Assembly (NCBI GenBank): GCA_029067805.1
Contig: JAIEDW010000260.1
Span: 1 to 35,384 of the forward strand
DNA length: 35,384 bases
Direction: 5' to 3'
Origin: Lachnospiraceae bacterium
GTDB lineage: Bacteria; Bacillota; Clostridia; Lachnospirales; Lachnospiraceae
In this document: positions 15,518 to 23,944 of the stretch, one piece after another
Layout: each line of letters begins with the position of its first letter
How positions within the stretch are numbered: the first letter of the stretch is position 1
Program-made: the position numbers and the translations under genes
The notes under the pieces: generated by a model
What the model saw: only the letters and a program-made list of their open reading frames with translations
What the model was told of the DNA's origin: nothing
Database searches by the model: none

Positions 15518-16546
15518 TTATTGCGCGCCCAGAGCGCGAATCTGTGCAATATCTTCGCCGTAGTCCGCCTCATACCGTTCATAAATCGGCTTTACAGCCT
15601 CTTGAAATTTCTTTTTCTCCTCCGCGGAAAGCACAATCTCCTCCACCTGATTTTCGAGCACCGTCTTTCTTGCCGTCTTCTCATATTCCGTCCAAAGCTT
15701 TCGCTCGTAAAGCGCCGATTCTTTGGCACATTCCAAAATAATCGCCCTGTCTTCCTCCGAAAGCTGTTCCCATGTATGCTTTGCACAAATCTGCATCTCC
15801 GGAATCCGAATATGTTCATCAACCGTATAATACGGTGCCACCTCATAATGCTGCATCGCCTCGTAAGACGACCAATTGTTTTCCGCGCCGTCCACCTGAT
15901 TACGCTCCAAGGCGGCATATACGCGGTCATAAGAAAGCTGTACGGGTATCGCCCCAAGCGCCGTCATCATTTCCGACATCATTTCGGATTCCTGTACACG
16001 AATGGACATTCCCTGCATGTCCTCCAACGCCCTCACAGGCTTTGTCGAACAATAAATATTTCTTGCCCCGGCATCATACCACGAAAGGCCGATGAGATCA
16101 TACTGCTCCGGATACTGCAAAAAACGCGCGCCGATTTCTCCGTCCAAAACCCGCCACATGTGGGAAGCGTCCTCGTACAAATAAGGGAGCTGGAGCACCT
16201 TCATTTCGGGAATATAGTCCGCAACCTGCGCCAGCGATATTCTCGCAAAGTCAATGCCCCCATAGCGCATCTGCCGAATAACCTCCTGTTCCGAACCGAA
16301 TACGCCTTCTGCCTGTACCTGAATACGAATGCGTCCCTGTGTCCGCTCCTCCACCAACTCCGCAAACCGTATTCCGCCCATTGTTGTCGGATAGTCCTGT
16401 GTCTGATTTTCAGCATAAGAAAAAACATATTCGGGCACAACCGTCTTTTTGCGATGAAAAAGGAACAGTCCTGCCGCCAATAAGAAAACCGCTGCTGTGG
16501 CTAAAAACAAATACACTTTTTTCCTGTTGTGATTTCCTACTTTCAT
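15518..16546 (-). CDS. Membrane-anchored DctP-like TRAP solute-binding protein, possible co-sensor
   Basis: This 342-residue protein has a hydrophobic segment at about 10-28 without a lipobox cysteine, so it is probably anchored by an uncleaved signal segment. The rest is a DctP-family binding fold (FAELVEERTQGRIRIQV, GSEQEVIRQMRYGGIDFARIS, MSIRVQESEMM, YAALERNQVDGAENNW). The arginine in SIRVQ corresponds to the carboxylate-binding Arg of the family. The gene is 6 bases after the response regulator and far from dctQM, which have their own dctP. I therefore infer that it presents ligand to the sensor kinase rather than to the transporter. A role as second transporter receptor cannot be excluded. 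Confidence 0.82.
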   Translation of the reverse strand: MKVGNHNRKKVYLFLATAAVFLLAAGLFLFHRKKTVVPEYVFSYAENQTQDYPTTMGGIRFAELVEERTQGRIRIQVQAEGVFGSEQEVIRQMRYGGIDFARISLAQVADYIPEMKVLQLPYLYEDASHMWRVLDGEIGARFLQYPEQYDLIGLSWYDAGARNIYCSTKPVRALEDMQGMSIRVQESEMMSEMMTALGAIPVQLSYDRVYAALERNQVDGAENNWSSYEAMQHYEVAPYYTVDEHIRIPEMQICAKHTWEQLSEEDRAIILECAKESALYERKLWTEYEKTARKTVLENQVEEIVLSAEEKKKFQEAVKPIYERYEADYGEDIAQIRALGAQ

Positions 16547-16552
16547 ATCCGC

Positions 16553-17332
16553 TCAACCGCCATATCTGTATTCGCTCGGCGTCACGCCGGTAAACCGCTT
16601 AAAAACCTTGGTAAAATAACTCGAATCCCGATATCCCACCTTTTGTCCGATATCCTTTACATTAATCGTGATATCCGCCAACAGCTCTTTTGCTTTCGCG
16701 ATCCGTAGCTCCGATAAGTATACAATAAAACTCTTGTCGAAATTCTGCTTGAAAAATTTGCAAAAATACGCGTCGGAATAATGTAACTGCTCCGCCGCAT
16801 CCTGTAAGGAAATATCCTCCATATAATGTGTCGCAAGATACTCCCGTATATGTTCCGCCAAAACCTGATTTTTAATCACATCAAGTTTCTCGTCCTTTTC
16901 CTCTGTTTCCGCCCTGTCCAAAGGAGCCTTTGTCTGTACCGAATCCTGTCTGCCAAGATATACAGCCTCCTCCAAAACGGCAATCAAATCCTCTTTCGTG
17001 CTCGGCTTTAACAGATAATCCAGCGCGCGCACCCTAATTGCCCGTTTCGCATAATCAAACTCGTCATATGCCGTCAGAAAAATAATACTGCACGTCTGAC
17101 TGCCCTTGCGAATTTCCTCTGCTGCCTCCAATCCATCAATCCCCGGCATGGAAATATCCAGCAAGGCAATATGACAGTCCTTCTCCCGAAAGACTGCAAT
17201 CGCTTCCCGCCCGTTCTCCGCCTGAAAAATTTCCAGTTCATCACCGAAGTAATTCTGTATCGTCTTACTGATTACCATTCTTTCGATCGGTTCATCATCG
17301 GCAATCAAAATACGGCATTTTTCATTCTCCAA
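16553..17332 (-). CDS. Response regulator with AraC-type DNA-binding domain
   Basis: This 259-residue protein has a receiver domain with acidic pocket ADDEP (about 11-15), phospho-acceptor D59 in ALLDISMPG, conserved FLTAYDE and LLKPS. A linker leads to a C-terminal AraC pair of helix-turn-helix motifs (about 155-259; YFCKFFKQNF and SSYFTKVFKRFTGVTPSEYR). I placed the start at TTG 17330-17332, with AGGGG 8 bases upstream and 4 bases after the kinase stop. In-frame ATGs further up lie within the kinase gene. It is the YesN-type partner of the adjacent kinase and probably activates the TRAP/uxu promoters. Confidence 0.9.
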   Translation of the reverse strand: MENEKCRILIADDEPIERMVISKTIQNYFGDELEIFQAENGREAIAVFREKDCHIALLDISMPGIDGLEAAEEIRKGSQTCSIIFLTAYDEFDYAKRAIRVRALDYLLKPSTKEDLIAVLEEAVYLGRQDSVQTKAPLDRAETEEKDEKLDVIKNQVLAEHIREYLATHYMEDISLQDAAEQLHYSDAYFCKFFKQNFDKSFIVYLSELRIAKAKELLADITINVKDIGQKVGYRDSSYFTKVFKRFTGVTPSEYRYGG

Positions 17333-17336
17333 AAAG

Positions 17337-18830
17337 TTATCCCCTCTCATCATCGATCCAAATCCGAATAATCGTACCGACGTCCGATTTGCTGTGAATC
17401 TGCATTGCTCCGCCTTCATACATCATATGGATTCTTCTGTAAATATTGGAAAGTCCGATGCTTGTACGATTCATCCGTCCCGCTTTATCCTCTTGCAGTT
17501 CCTGTCGCAGACGCTTCAGTGTTTCCAAATCCATTCCAATACCGTTATCCGCTACGATAATACAAATTCTTCCCCGCCGTTCCCGAATTCGAATCAAAAT
17601 ACGCCCGCCCTTTTCTTTCGGAGCAAGACCATGTATGATCGCATTTTCCACAAGCGGCTGGAACGTAAAGGACGGAATCATCACAATCTCCGCATCGGTC
17701 CGACAGTCCACCTCGTAAGTAATTCTGCTGCCAAACCGCATTTCCTGCAAAAACATATAATCCTTAACAACCTTTAACTCCCGCGCCAACGTTACCTTTT
17801 TCTCCGGTGTTTTCAGATTGTAGCGAAACAGAAAACTAAGCGACTGTATCATCGCTTCTGTTGTGTGAGCCTCTTCCAGATTTGCCATACCGCCAATTAC
17901 ATTTAACGTGTTAAACAAAAAATGCGGATTAATCTGACTTTTTAACAAATCCAGCTCCATCGCATCCAATCGTGCCGCTATTTCCAGCTTTTCCAGTTCC
18001 TCCGCATGGTATAAATCCAACGCCTTACGCCGCTCCTCCAATACCTTGATATATTCTCCCGTAGCGTATTTCATTTTGTTAAAAGCGACCACCAGTTCTC
18101 CTAGTTCATCCTCACTCTGCGCGCTGATATCTTCGAAAAAATAATCGTTTTCCGCAATCCGCCGCGACGCCTCCGCCAAATCCATCACAGGCGAAACAAT
18201 CGAGCTGTTCATAAGCTCCGACAATTTTCGAATACAAAAGAAAAACAGCAGCTCAAACAAGATCAACACAATCGGTATCGCAACTATCGTTCTGACTTTT
18301 CCCGCGTAAAGACTGACGCCGTCCTCCAGCGTATCACGCATCAGCTCCTTTGCGTAACTTTGCAGATAACCCTGCATGTCATAGACTTCATACAGATCCG
18401 TAATATACTCCGCCGTCTTTTCTTCCTTGCGCAGGACATGATTTCTTTTCTCACAGTATACCTGATACATGTTCAAGATCGACCATGTCTTGGCGAAACG
18501 TTCTTCTCCGATTTTCGCATAATCATACGGAAGCTGCGCGACAACCTTTTCCGTATGTGAGATAACACGCTCCAATTCCGCATAGGCAGTTTCCGTTCCC
18601 GTCTTAACATACGCCTCAAAGAAGCCTGTTTCATCTTCTATGCACTGTACAAAATCACTTACGATCGAATTGCCGTTTAAGATAGCGGAAAAATCGAGCA
18701 ATGAATACTTCACCGTCCAGACAGCCAAAAAAATCGACAATAAAATCAGCACAAATACAATATTGGTAAACAATTTTATTTTCTGCTTGATCTTTAACGA
18801 CTGCCAAACCCTTGTCAGGCGATGCTTCAT
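17337..18830 (-). CDS. Sensor histidine kinase, LytS/YesM type
   Basis: This 497-residue protein has TM1 at about 21-41, an extracytoplasmic sensor region of about 140 residues, TM2 at about 180-200, a HAMP-like linker (about 205-260), and a His_kinase/HATPase_c pair. The phospho-acceptor motif is QINPHFLFNTLN with H303; the N box is PLVENAIIHG and the G box DNGIGMD. The start is ATG with AGGGTGG 7 bases upstream. The next genes are its response regulator and a DctP-like protein, so the likely stimulus is a sugar acid bound by that protein. The helical sensor domain has no PAS or Cache motif that I can recognise. Confidence 0.9.
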   Translation of the reverse strand: MKHRLTRVWQSLKIKQKIKLFTNIVFVLILLSIFLAVWTVKYSLLDFSAILNGNSIVSDFVQCIEDETGFFEAYVKTGTETAYAELERVISHTEKVVAQLPYDYAKIGEERFAKTWSILNMYQVYCEKRNHVLRKEEKTAEYITDLYEVYDMQGYLQSYAKELMRDTLEDGVSLYAGKVRTIVAIPIVLILFELLFFFCIRKLSELMNSSIVSPVMDLAEASRRIAENDYFFEDISAQSEDELGELVVAFNKMKYATGEYIKVLEERRKALDLYHAEELEKLEIAARLDAMELDLLKSQINPHFLFNTLNVIGGMANLEEAHTTEAMIQSLSFLFRYNLKTPEKKVTLARELKVVKDYMFLQEMRFGSRITYEVDCRTDAEIVMIPSFTFQPLVENAIIHGLAPKEKGGRILIRIRERRGRICIIVADNGIGMDLETLKRLRQELQEDKAGRMNRTSIGLSNIYRRIHMMYEGGAMQIHSKSDVGTIIRIWIDDERG

Positions 18831-18865
18831 AGCGATACCACCCTTATCTTAAAATCCCTTTTGCG

Positions 18866-19363
18866 CTAACCCTTCTTGTTGGAAGCAGGGGCATGCTTTT
18901 TGATTTGCGACTCCACATCACGATAAAACGCCTCTTTATCCTCTCCCAAAACACGATTCGTAAGCATATAACCATGATTGACATCTGTATAGACGATTAC
19001 AATTCCTGCTTCCTTTCTGACTCCCCGCACTTTATCCCATCGAATGTGCTGCTGCTCACTGCCAAGCGTCACATGAATACCGTCTTCCGCAAAGAGAAGT
19101 TCTGTCCCTTGCGGAATGACGGACACCTGTGCTTTTGCCTTCAAATAAACGCCGAGCGGCTGTATCACAGGAATCAAAAGACAAGCCAAAAACAAAACCG
19201 CCTGCATCACATCACCGACCCGGTTCCAAAACCGCACAGTCAAAAGGATCATTGCAATGCCGAAAACAATATTGCAGACTCCCACAAGCGAGTGGTACGT
19301 GCGATACATGGACAATGCCCAAAAATCCGCCGCCCGTACCTTACTTTGATATTGATAACGCAT
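18866..19363 (-). CDS. YcxB-like membrane protein (function unknown)
   Basis: This 165-residue protein has two closely spaced TM segments (about 27-45 and 52-75) followed by a soluble C-terminal half (TELLFAEDGIHVTLGSEQQHIRWDKVRGVRKEAGIVIVY), the layout of YcxB-like (PF14317) proteins with a PH-like domain. I chose ATG 19361-19363, with AAAGGG 10 bases upstream; two TTG codons just before it are alternatives. It lies between dctM (50 bases upstream) and the kinase (35 bases downstream), so it is co-transcribed with the uronate system. Its role there is unknown. Confidence 0.65.
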   Translation of the reverse strand: MRYQYQSKVRAADFWALSMYRTYHSLVGVCNIVFGIAMILLTVRFWNRVGDVMQAVLFLACLLIPVIQPLGVYLKAKAQVSVIPQGTELLFAEDGIHVTLGSEQQHIRWDKVRGVRKEAGIVIVYTDVNHGYMLTNRVLGEDKEAFYRDVESQIKKHAPASNKKG

Positions 19364-19412
19364 AAACAACAATCCCTTTCTCTCATATATACATTAGAAA
19401 ATTGTTAAAATC

Positions 19413-20705
19413 TTAACCAAATAAATTCGGAAGGAACATTGTAATTCCCGGGAAGAAGGTCAATAACAGCAATACTGCAATCATGCATACATAGAACGGC
19501 AATGTCGCCTTAACGACCTTTTCCATTTTTACCTTACCAACTGCGGAACCGATAAACAATACAGAACCTACCGGCGGTGTCAGTAATCCGATACCGCAGT
19601 TTAATACGATCATAATACCAAACTGAATCGGATTAATGCCAATCGAAGTTGCAATCGGAAGCAAGATCGGCGTTGCGATCAGAATAATCGGCGCCATATC
19701 CATAATACAACCCAGTATCAGTAAAATAAAATTCAGCAGTAACGCAATCAAAATCGGATTGTCTGTCAAACCAATAATCGCGTTTGCCGCAAGACTCGGC
19801 ACATGCAGCGTTGTCAGGCAGTAACCGAAAATGCTGGAAGTCGAAATCAAAATCAATACGATCGACAACGTATCAACACAGTTCTCCAATACCTTCCATA
19901 CGCCTTTCCAGTCCAATCCCTTATAAATATACACGCTGACGATCAAGCTGTAAATAACCGCAATCGCTGCCGACTCCGTTGCCGTAAACCAGCCGCCTAC
20001 AACACCGACTACAACGATAATAACCGCCGCCAATGCCCAGAAAGAAACGCCAAACTGTTTGATCAAATTCTTAAGGCTGAATTTGTCACCTTTCGGATAA
20101 TGTTTCCGTTTGGAAATAATGTAAGAACCGATCATCAGGGAAACCGCAAGCAACGCTCCCGGAATATATCCTGCAAGGAATAAGCTTCCCACGGAAACAC
20201 CGCCGGCAGACATTGCATAAATAACCATGTTGTGGCTGGGCGGTACCAAAAGTCCCTCACAAGAAGATGTAATCGTAACAGCCGTAGAGAAGTCATCATC
20301 ATAACCCTGATCAACCATCATCGGGATCAAGATACTTCCGAGAGACGCCGTATCCGCTGCTGCCGAACCGGAAATACCACCAAAGAAATAAGATGCAACG
20401 ATATTTACCATTGCCATACCACCGGTCATCCAGCCAACACAGGCATCTGCCAGCGCAATCAGTTTTTCCGAAATACCTCCGCTGCCCATCAGACAGCCCA
20501 TCGTGATAAAAAACGGCACAGCCATCAAACTGAACGAGTTAATACCCTTTACCATCTGCTGGCAAATCGTCGTAAACGGTAATCCCTGATACAATAAACA
20601 TAGAAGGGACGAAAGCGCAACCGCGTACGCAATCGGAAAGCGCAGAAAAATCATTACCGCAAAACTAACGAGTAATACCAAAATTGCTATTGTCTGTGTA
20701 CTCAT
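19413..20705 (-). CDS. dctM: TRAP transporter large permease subunit DctM
   Basis: This 430-residue protein has about 12 TM segments and typical DctM features: FPIAYAVALSSLLCLL at the N-terminus, the GGISGSAAADTASLGSILIPMM loop (about 114-135; half-helix substrate region), VPPSHNMVIY and LTPPVGSVLFI near the C-terminus. It forms the ion-coupled membrane channel of a TRAP transporter with DctQ. It overlaps dctQ by 4 bases (ATGA), indicating coupled translation and a fixed ratio. The substrate is probably a hexuronate or hexonate, judged from the downstream uxuAB genes. Confidence 0.95.
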   Translation of the reverse strand: MSTQTIAILVLLVSFAVMIFLRFPIAYAVALSSLLCLLYQGLPFTTICQQMVKGINSFSLMAVPFFITMGCLMGSGGISEKLIALADACVGWMTGGMAMVNIVASYFFGGISGSAAADTASLGSILIPMMVDQGYDDDFSTAVTITSSCEGLLVPPSHNMVIYAMSAGGVSVGSLFLAGYIPGALLAVSLMIGSYIISKRKHYPKGDKFSLKNLIKQFGVSFWALAAVIIVVVGVVGGWFTATESAAIAVIYSLIVSVYIYKGLDWKGVWKVLENCVDTLSIVLILISTSSIFGYCLTTLHVPSLAANAIIGLTDNPILIALLLNFILLILGCIMDMAPIILIATPILLPIATSIGINPIQFGIMIVLNCGIGLLTPPVGSVLFIGSAVGKVKMEKVVKATLPFYVCMIAVLLLLTFFPGITMFLPNLFG

Positions 20706-21226
20706 GCTTTCCCCTCCTTTAATACAATACTTTTCAGGTGATTGTAGAGTGTTTCCACCTCAAAGATCACCATTGCGATACCTGCTACAGGCACCGGAAA
20801 ATACATCCAAAATCTTGATAACCACGGCATACTAACGTATGTTCCCTTTGCTCCAAGACCTGCCGCATACCTCCAGCCTACCACAATCATCACGACTGCC
20901 AGAATCAGAACGCTGATATCTGCCAAAATATCCAAAAAGCGAATCAGTCCGGCCGGCAGATAGCGATCAAGCGCTGTCATGCGAATGTGTGCCCCCCGTC
21001 GAATCGCAAGCGCAGCTGACAAAACTGCCATATACGCCATACAAGTCAGCACAACTTCCTCACTCCATGCGGGATCCGGAATAAACGAAACATATCTGCC
21101 AATAACACTCATCGTTGTGATCAAAATATCAGCGATCAGCAACAGTTTGCATACAAACAGTACGATTTTATATGTTATGTCAAAAATAGGCTTTATTTTA
21201 TCTACCCGTTCAAAAAAAGCTGACAT
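20702..21226 (-). CDS. dctQ: TRAP transporter small permease subunit DctQ
   Basis: This 174-residue membrane protein has four TM segments and the family signature PDPAWSEEVVLTCMAYMAVLSAALAIRRGAHI, reported here as two blocks: WSEEVVLTCMAYM and AIRRGAHIRM. It stabilises DctM in the membrane. I placed the start at ATG 21224-21226, with GAGGAGGGG 4 bases upstream; a longer frame to 21259 runs through this ribosome binding site and into the intergenic hairpin. It follows dctP by 81 bases and overlaps dctM. Confidence 0.93.
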   Translation of the reverse strand: MSAFFERVDKIKPIFDITYKIVLFVCKLLLIADILITTMSVIGRYVSFIPDPAWSEEVVLTCMAYMAVLSAALAIRRGAHIRMTALDRYLPAGLIRFLDILADISVLILAVVMIVVGWRYAAGLGAKGTYVSMPWLSRFWMYFPVPVAGIAMVIFEVETLYNHLKSIVLKEGKA

Positions 21227-21253
21227 AGAACCCCTCCTCTCACAATAGGAACT

Positions 21254-21298
21254 TACCATAAGAGCGCAAAGGGTAATCCAATGCGCTCTTTAACGGTA
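21254..21298 (-). promoter_or_regulatory. Stem-loop between dctP and dctQ
   Basis: AAGAGCGCA (21260-21268) and TGCGCTCTT (21282-21290) form a 9-bp stem with a 13-base loop, with TACC/GGTA outside an internal loop. No U run follows directly in the minus-strand direction. In binding-protein transport operons such a structure often protects the upstream message, so more DctP than DctQM would be made. Confidence 0.6.
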
Positions 21299-21307
21299 TT
21301 CGACTTT

Positions 21308-22414
21308 TTATTTTGCTAAGTCAAGGATCTGCTGATATAAATCTTCCTGACCCTTTGTATTTTCTTCAATAACACTCTTTACAGCTTCCTGCCAAGGAGT
21401 AACGTCATTTACTTCCACAACGTTTACGCCGTCTGCCTTCAACTGTTCCAAAACTTCATTTTCAGCATCCTCAGAAATCTGTCTGTTGAACTGTGATGCA
21501 TACTCGCCTGCCTCAACCAAGATGTTCTGCTGCTCCTCTGTCAATGAGTCCCACGCATCATCTGTGATGATAACCTGAATTGCGCCCAATGTGTGACCGT
21601 CCAAAATCAGGTTTGCGGCAACTTCATTGAATGCGTTTGACTTGTAGTTTGCGATTGGCTGCTCTGCACCGTCTACAACACCTGTCTGCAATGCGGAATA
21701 CAACTCGTTAAACGATACTACCGTAGGATTTGCGCCTAATGACTCAACCAAACCGTTCATAACAGGGTCATTGGAAACACGAAGCTTCATGCCTGCCAAA
21801 TCGTCCATTCCCGAAATTTCCTTTGTTGTAAAGAAATGACGGAAACCTTCCTCACCGTAGAACAATCCTCTTACGCCACTGCCATTTTCATGCGGCTCAA
21901 GCAAGAATTCTTCTGCCAGATCCGATGTCGCAAATGACCAGAAATGCTCACGGTTTACAAATGTGTACGGAAGGGAAAGCAACATTGACTTCTCTCCGCC
22001 GTAGCTTGTCAGCGCGAATGCAGAGATACGTGACATATCGATTGTACCGCCGCCGCCTAACATGGTGTCCAAAACGTCGTTCTCAGAACCAAGCACACCG
22101 CTTGCCTGAATATCAATCTTCATTGTGCCGCCGGAAAGCTCTGCTACCTTATCAGCAAATGCTGTTGCTGTCTGTCCTACAATGGTGTCAAGCGGGTTTA
22201 CTTCCGCATATACCAATGTTACCTCAGGCTCTGCTGCCGGCGTTGTTGTATCTGCCGGCGCCGCTGTTGTTTCAGCAGGCGCTGCTGCCGCTCCTGTGTC
22301 TGCTGCAGGTGTTCCTGTTCCCGAAGATGATGTATCGGGTGACTTCAGCCCGCAGGCTGTTACAGATACGATCATACTCATAGCAAGCACGATTGACAAT
22401 ATCTTCTTTTTCAT
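21308..22414 (-). CDS. dctP: TRAP transporter solute-binding lipoprotein DctP
   Basis: This 368-residue protein has a lipoprotein signal (MKKKILSIVLAMSMIVSVTAC, cysteine 21), an Ala/Thr/Pro-rich linker to about residue 65, and a DctP fold: FADKVAELSGGTMKIDIQ, LGSENDVLDTMLGGG, GMKLRVSNDPVMNG (binding arginine) and LYSALQTGVVDGAEQP. It is anchored outside the membrane and delivers substrate to DctQM. DctP proteins next to uxuA/uxuB commonly bind glucuronate, galacturonate, fructuronate or mannonate, so I infer a uronate. AAGGAGG lies upstream of the ATG. It is first in the operon. Confidence 0.95.
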   Translation of the reverse strand: MKKKILSIVLAMSMIVSVTACGLKSPDTSSSGTGTPAADTGAAAAPAETTAAPADTTTPAAEPEVTLVYAEVNPLDTIVGQTATAFADKVAELSGGTMKIDIQASGVLGSENDVLDTMLGGGGTIDMSRISAFALTSYGGEKSMLLSLPYTFVNREHFWSFATSDLAEEFLLEPHENGSGVRGLFYGEEGFRHFFTTKEISGMDDLAGMKLRVSNDPVMNGLVESLGANPTVVSFNELYSALQTGVVDGAEQPIANYKSNAFNEVAANLILDGHTLGAIQVIITDDAWDSLTEEQQNILVEAGEYASQFNRQISEDAENEVLEQLKADGVNVVEVNDVTPWQEAVKSVIEENTKGQEDLYQQILDLAK

Positions 22415-22438
22415 AGTAAAAAATCCTCCTTTTCTTCG

Positions 22439-22478
22439 GGGTATTTTAAATACCCTCTTTGTTTACATGTTCATTATA
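22439..22478 (-). promoter_or_regulatory. dctP promoter -10 with a perfect dyad downstream of the start site
   Basis: On the minus strand TATAAT (22473-22478) has no good -35 box at 17 bases, which suggests activator dependence. The dyad GGGTATTT-A-AAATACCC (22439-22455) lies about 10 bases downstream of the expected transcription start. It could be an operator or a short RNA hairpin before the ribosome binding site. The response regulator encoded downstream is the obvious candidate activator. Confidence 0.5.
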
Positions 22479-22555
22479 CAAGTTTTTTTGCATAAAAAAA
22501 ACCCTATATTTTTAATATTTTTGGTAAAATATTGACATTATATCAATTTTTTCTT

Positions 22556-23314
22556 CTATTTCTCCAATTGATACATAATCCAAGCCATAACTGTCATTCC
22601 CGCCGTTTCCGTGCGCAAGATGCGCCTGCCAAGCGTGACAGGTTTCATTCCAAGGGCGATTGCATCGTTAATTTCACTCTCCTCAAAACCACCTTCCGGA
22701 CCTATAAAAATTGCAATACGTTGTCCATGCTCTAAGCTGTCTATGATTTTCCTGGTCCCCTCCATTCCCGATGAGCCGTCCAAAATATTCTCCATTTCGT
22801 AAGGTACAAGTTTTACGTCCATATCTTTTGCGTATTCCAATGCCTGTTGATATGTCATCACATGATTAATCTGCGGAATAACGGCTCGCTTGCTCTGCTT
22901 TGCGGCAGCCTCTGCGATACCCTGCCACCTTGCGATTTTTGATTTTGCCTTTTTCTCGTCCAGTTTCACGACACAGCGTTTCATTGCTACGGGTATGATT
23001 TCATAGACGCCAAGCTCAACCATTTTTTGAATGATAAATTCCATCTTATCACCTTTTGGCAGTCCTTGAAAAAGATATACCTTTGAAGGCAGCTCCACAC
23101 CATCCTCCTTGATAAACCGCAGCTTGCATACTACCTGCGTTTCCGTAATTTCCTCTATTTCACAGCGGTAATCTTTTCCGTCTATTCCGTTGCTTACGCT
23201 GATCTCATCACCGATTTTCAGACGGATTACATTTTTGATATGATTAACATCTTCTCCTGTTATCATGACATTTGTGTCACAAATCTGATGCGGTTCGACA
23301 AAAAAATGATACAT
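22556..23314 (-). CDS. rsmE: 16S rRNA (uracil1498-N3)-methyltransferase
   Basis: This 252-residue SPOUT-type methyltransferase begins MYHFFVEPHQI and carries the knot-forming motif IGPEGGFEESEINDA and LGRRILRTETA (about 180-235), which bind SAM. It methylates U1498 of 16S rRNA. I chose ATG 23312-23314, with GAGG 8 bases upstream, over a frame starting at 23356. In most Firmicutes rsmE directly follows prmA; here three genes lie between them. A possible own promoter (GGTCAA, 16 bases, CATAAT) sits in the 102-base gap to the acetyltransferase gene. Confidence 0.94.
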   Translation of the reverse strand: MYHFFVEPHQICDTNVMITGEDVNHIKNVIRLKIGDEISVSNGIDGKDYRCEIEEITETQVVCKLRFIKEDGVELPSKVYLFQGLPKGDKMEFIIQKMVELGVYEIIPVAMKRCVVKLDEKKAKSKIARWQGIAEAAAKQSKRAVIPQINHVMTYQQALEYAKDMDVKLVPYEMENILDGSSGMEGTRKIIDSLEHGQRIAIFIGPEGGFEESEINDAIALGMKPVTLGRRILRTETAGMTVMAWIMYQLEK

Positions 23315-23416
23315 TGTGATTTCCTCTTTCTTTTGGATATCTGTAAATATGTCCATTTATCCGGTAGTTTATTTAAATATTATGGCAATCTATTACTTTT
23401 TTGACCAGCTGCCACC

Positions 23417-23926
23417 CTACGCTTCCCGTATCAAGGAATACATTCTCATATCCAACACCTTACCGTTTTTGACAGCATTATTTCGGAGAAGTCCCTCAAA
23501 TTCAAATCCTGCTTTTTCGAGCACGCGGCAGGACGCGACATTCTCACTAAAGGGCTCCGCAAAGATTCGGATGATATCTGTATGTTCAAATATATACTGG
23601 CAAGTCTGCTTTACTGCGCTTGTCATGATACCTTTCCCCCAATACGGTTCACCGATATAGTAACCCATTTCCGCAGTTCTGAAATGAATATTCTCACACC
23701 TAAAAACGCCGATACTGCCTATCACTTTATCATCAAGCGTGATTGCAAAAGCAAATGTTTTTTCCTGATCTGCTGAAAGCATTGCAGTAATATATTCTTC
23801 CGCATCCTTTACGGTATATGGATATGGCAATCCGTCACGCAAATTGTCTAAAATCTTTTTATTATTCAGCATTTCCGCCAAATTGACAGCATCTTTTATA
23901 TTCCATTTTCTGATAGAACATTCCAT
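23417..23926 (-). CDS. GNAT-family N-acetyltransferase (RimJ/RimL-like)
   Basis: This 169-residue protein has the GNAT pattern: RKWNIKDAVNLAEMLNN at the N-terminus, IGSIGVFR, GYYIGEPYWGKGIMTSAV (acetyl-CoA loop, about 90-107), and FSENVASCRVLEKAGFEFEG (about 127-146). RimJ/RimL-type enzymes acetylate N-termini or small amines with acetyl-CoA; the substrate here is unknown. ATG 23924-23926 has AGAGAGGTG 8 bases upstream; a TTG at 23932 is an alternative. It lies 18 bases after the Thg1-like gene and is probably co-transcribed with the kinase/Thg1-like pair, but a functional link is not shown. Confidence 0.85.
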   Translation of the reverse strand: MECSIRKWNIKDAVNLAEMLNNKKILDNLRDGLPYPYTVKDAEEYITAMLSADQEKTFAFAITLDDKVIGSIGVFRCENIHFRTAEMGYYIGEPYWGKGIMTSAVKQTCQYIFEHTDIIRIFAEPFSENVASCRVLEKAGFEFEGLLRNNAVKNGKVLDMRMYSLIREA

Positions 23927-23944
23927 AGCCAAAACACCTCTCTA

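Noticed and set aside
15521-16483. 320-residue open frame on the plus strand
   Set aside because: It is antisense to the second DctP gene, which has clear family motifs; the plus-strand translation shows no recognisable domain.
22455-22470. CcpA cre site upstream of dctP
   Set aside because: Only a half site (TGTAAAC) is present; the second half does not match.
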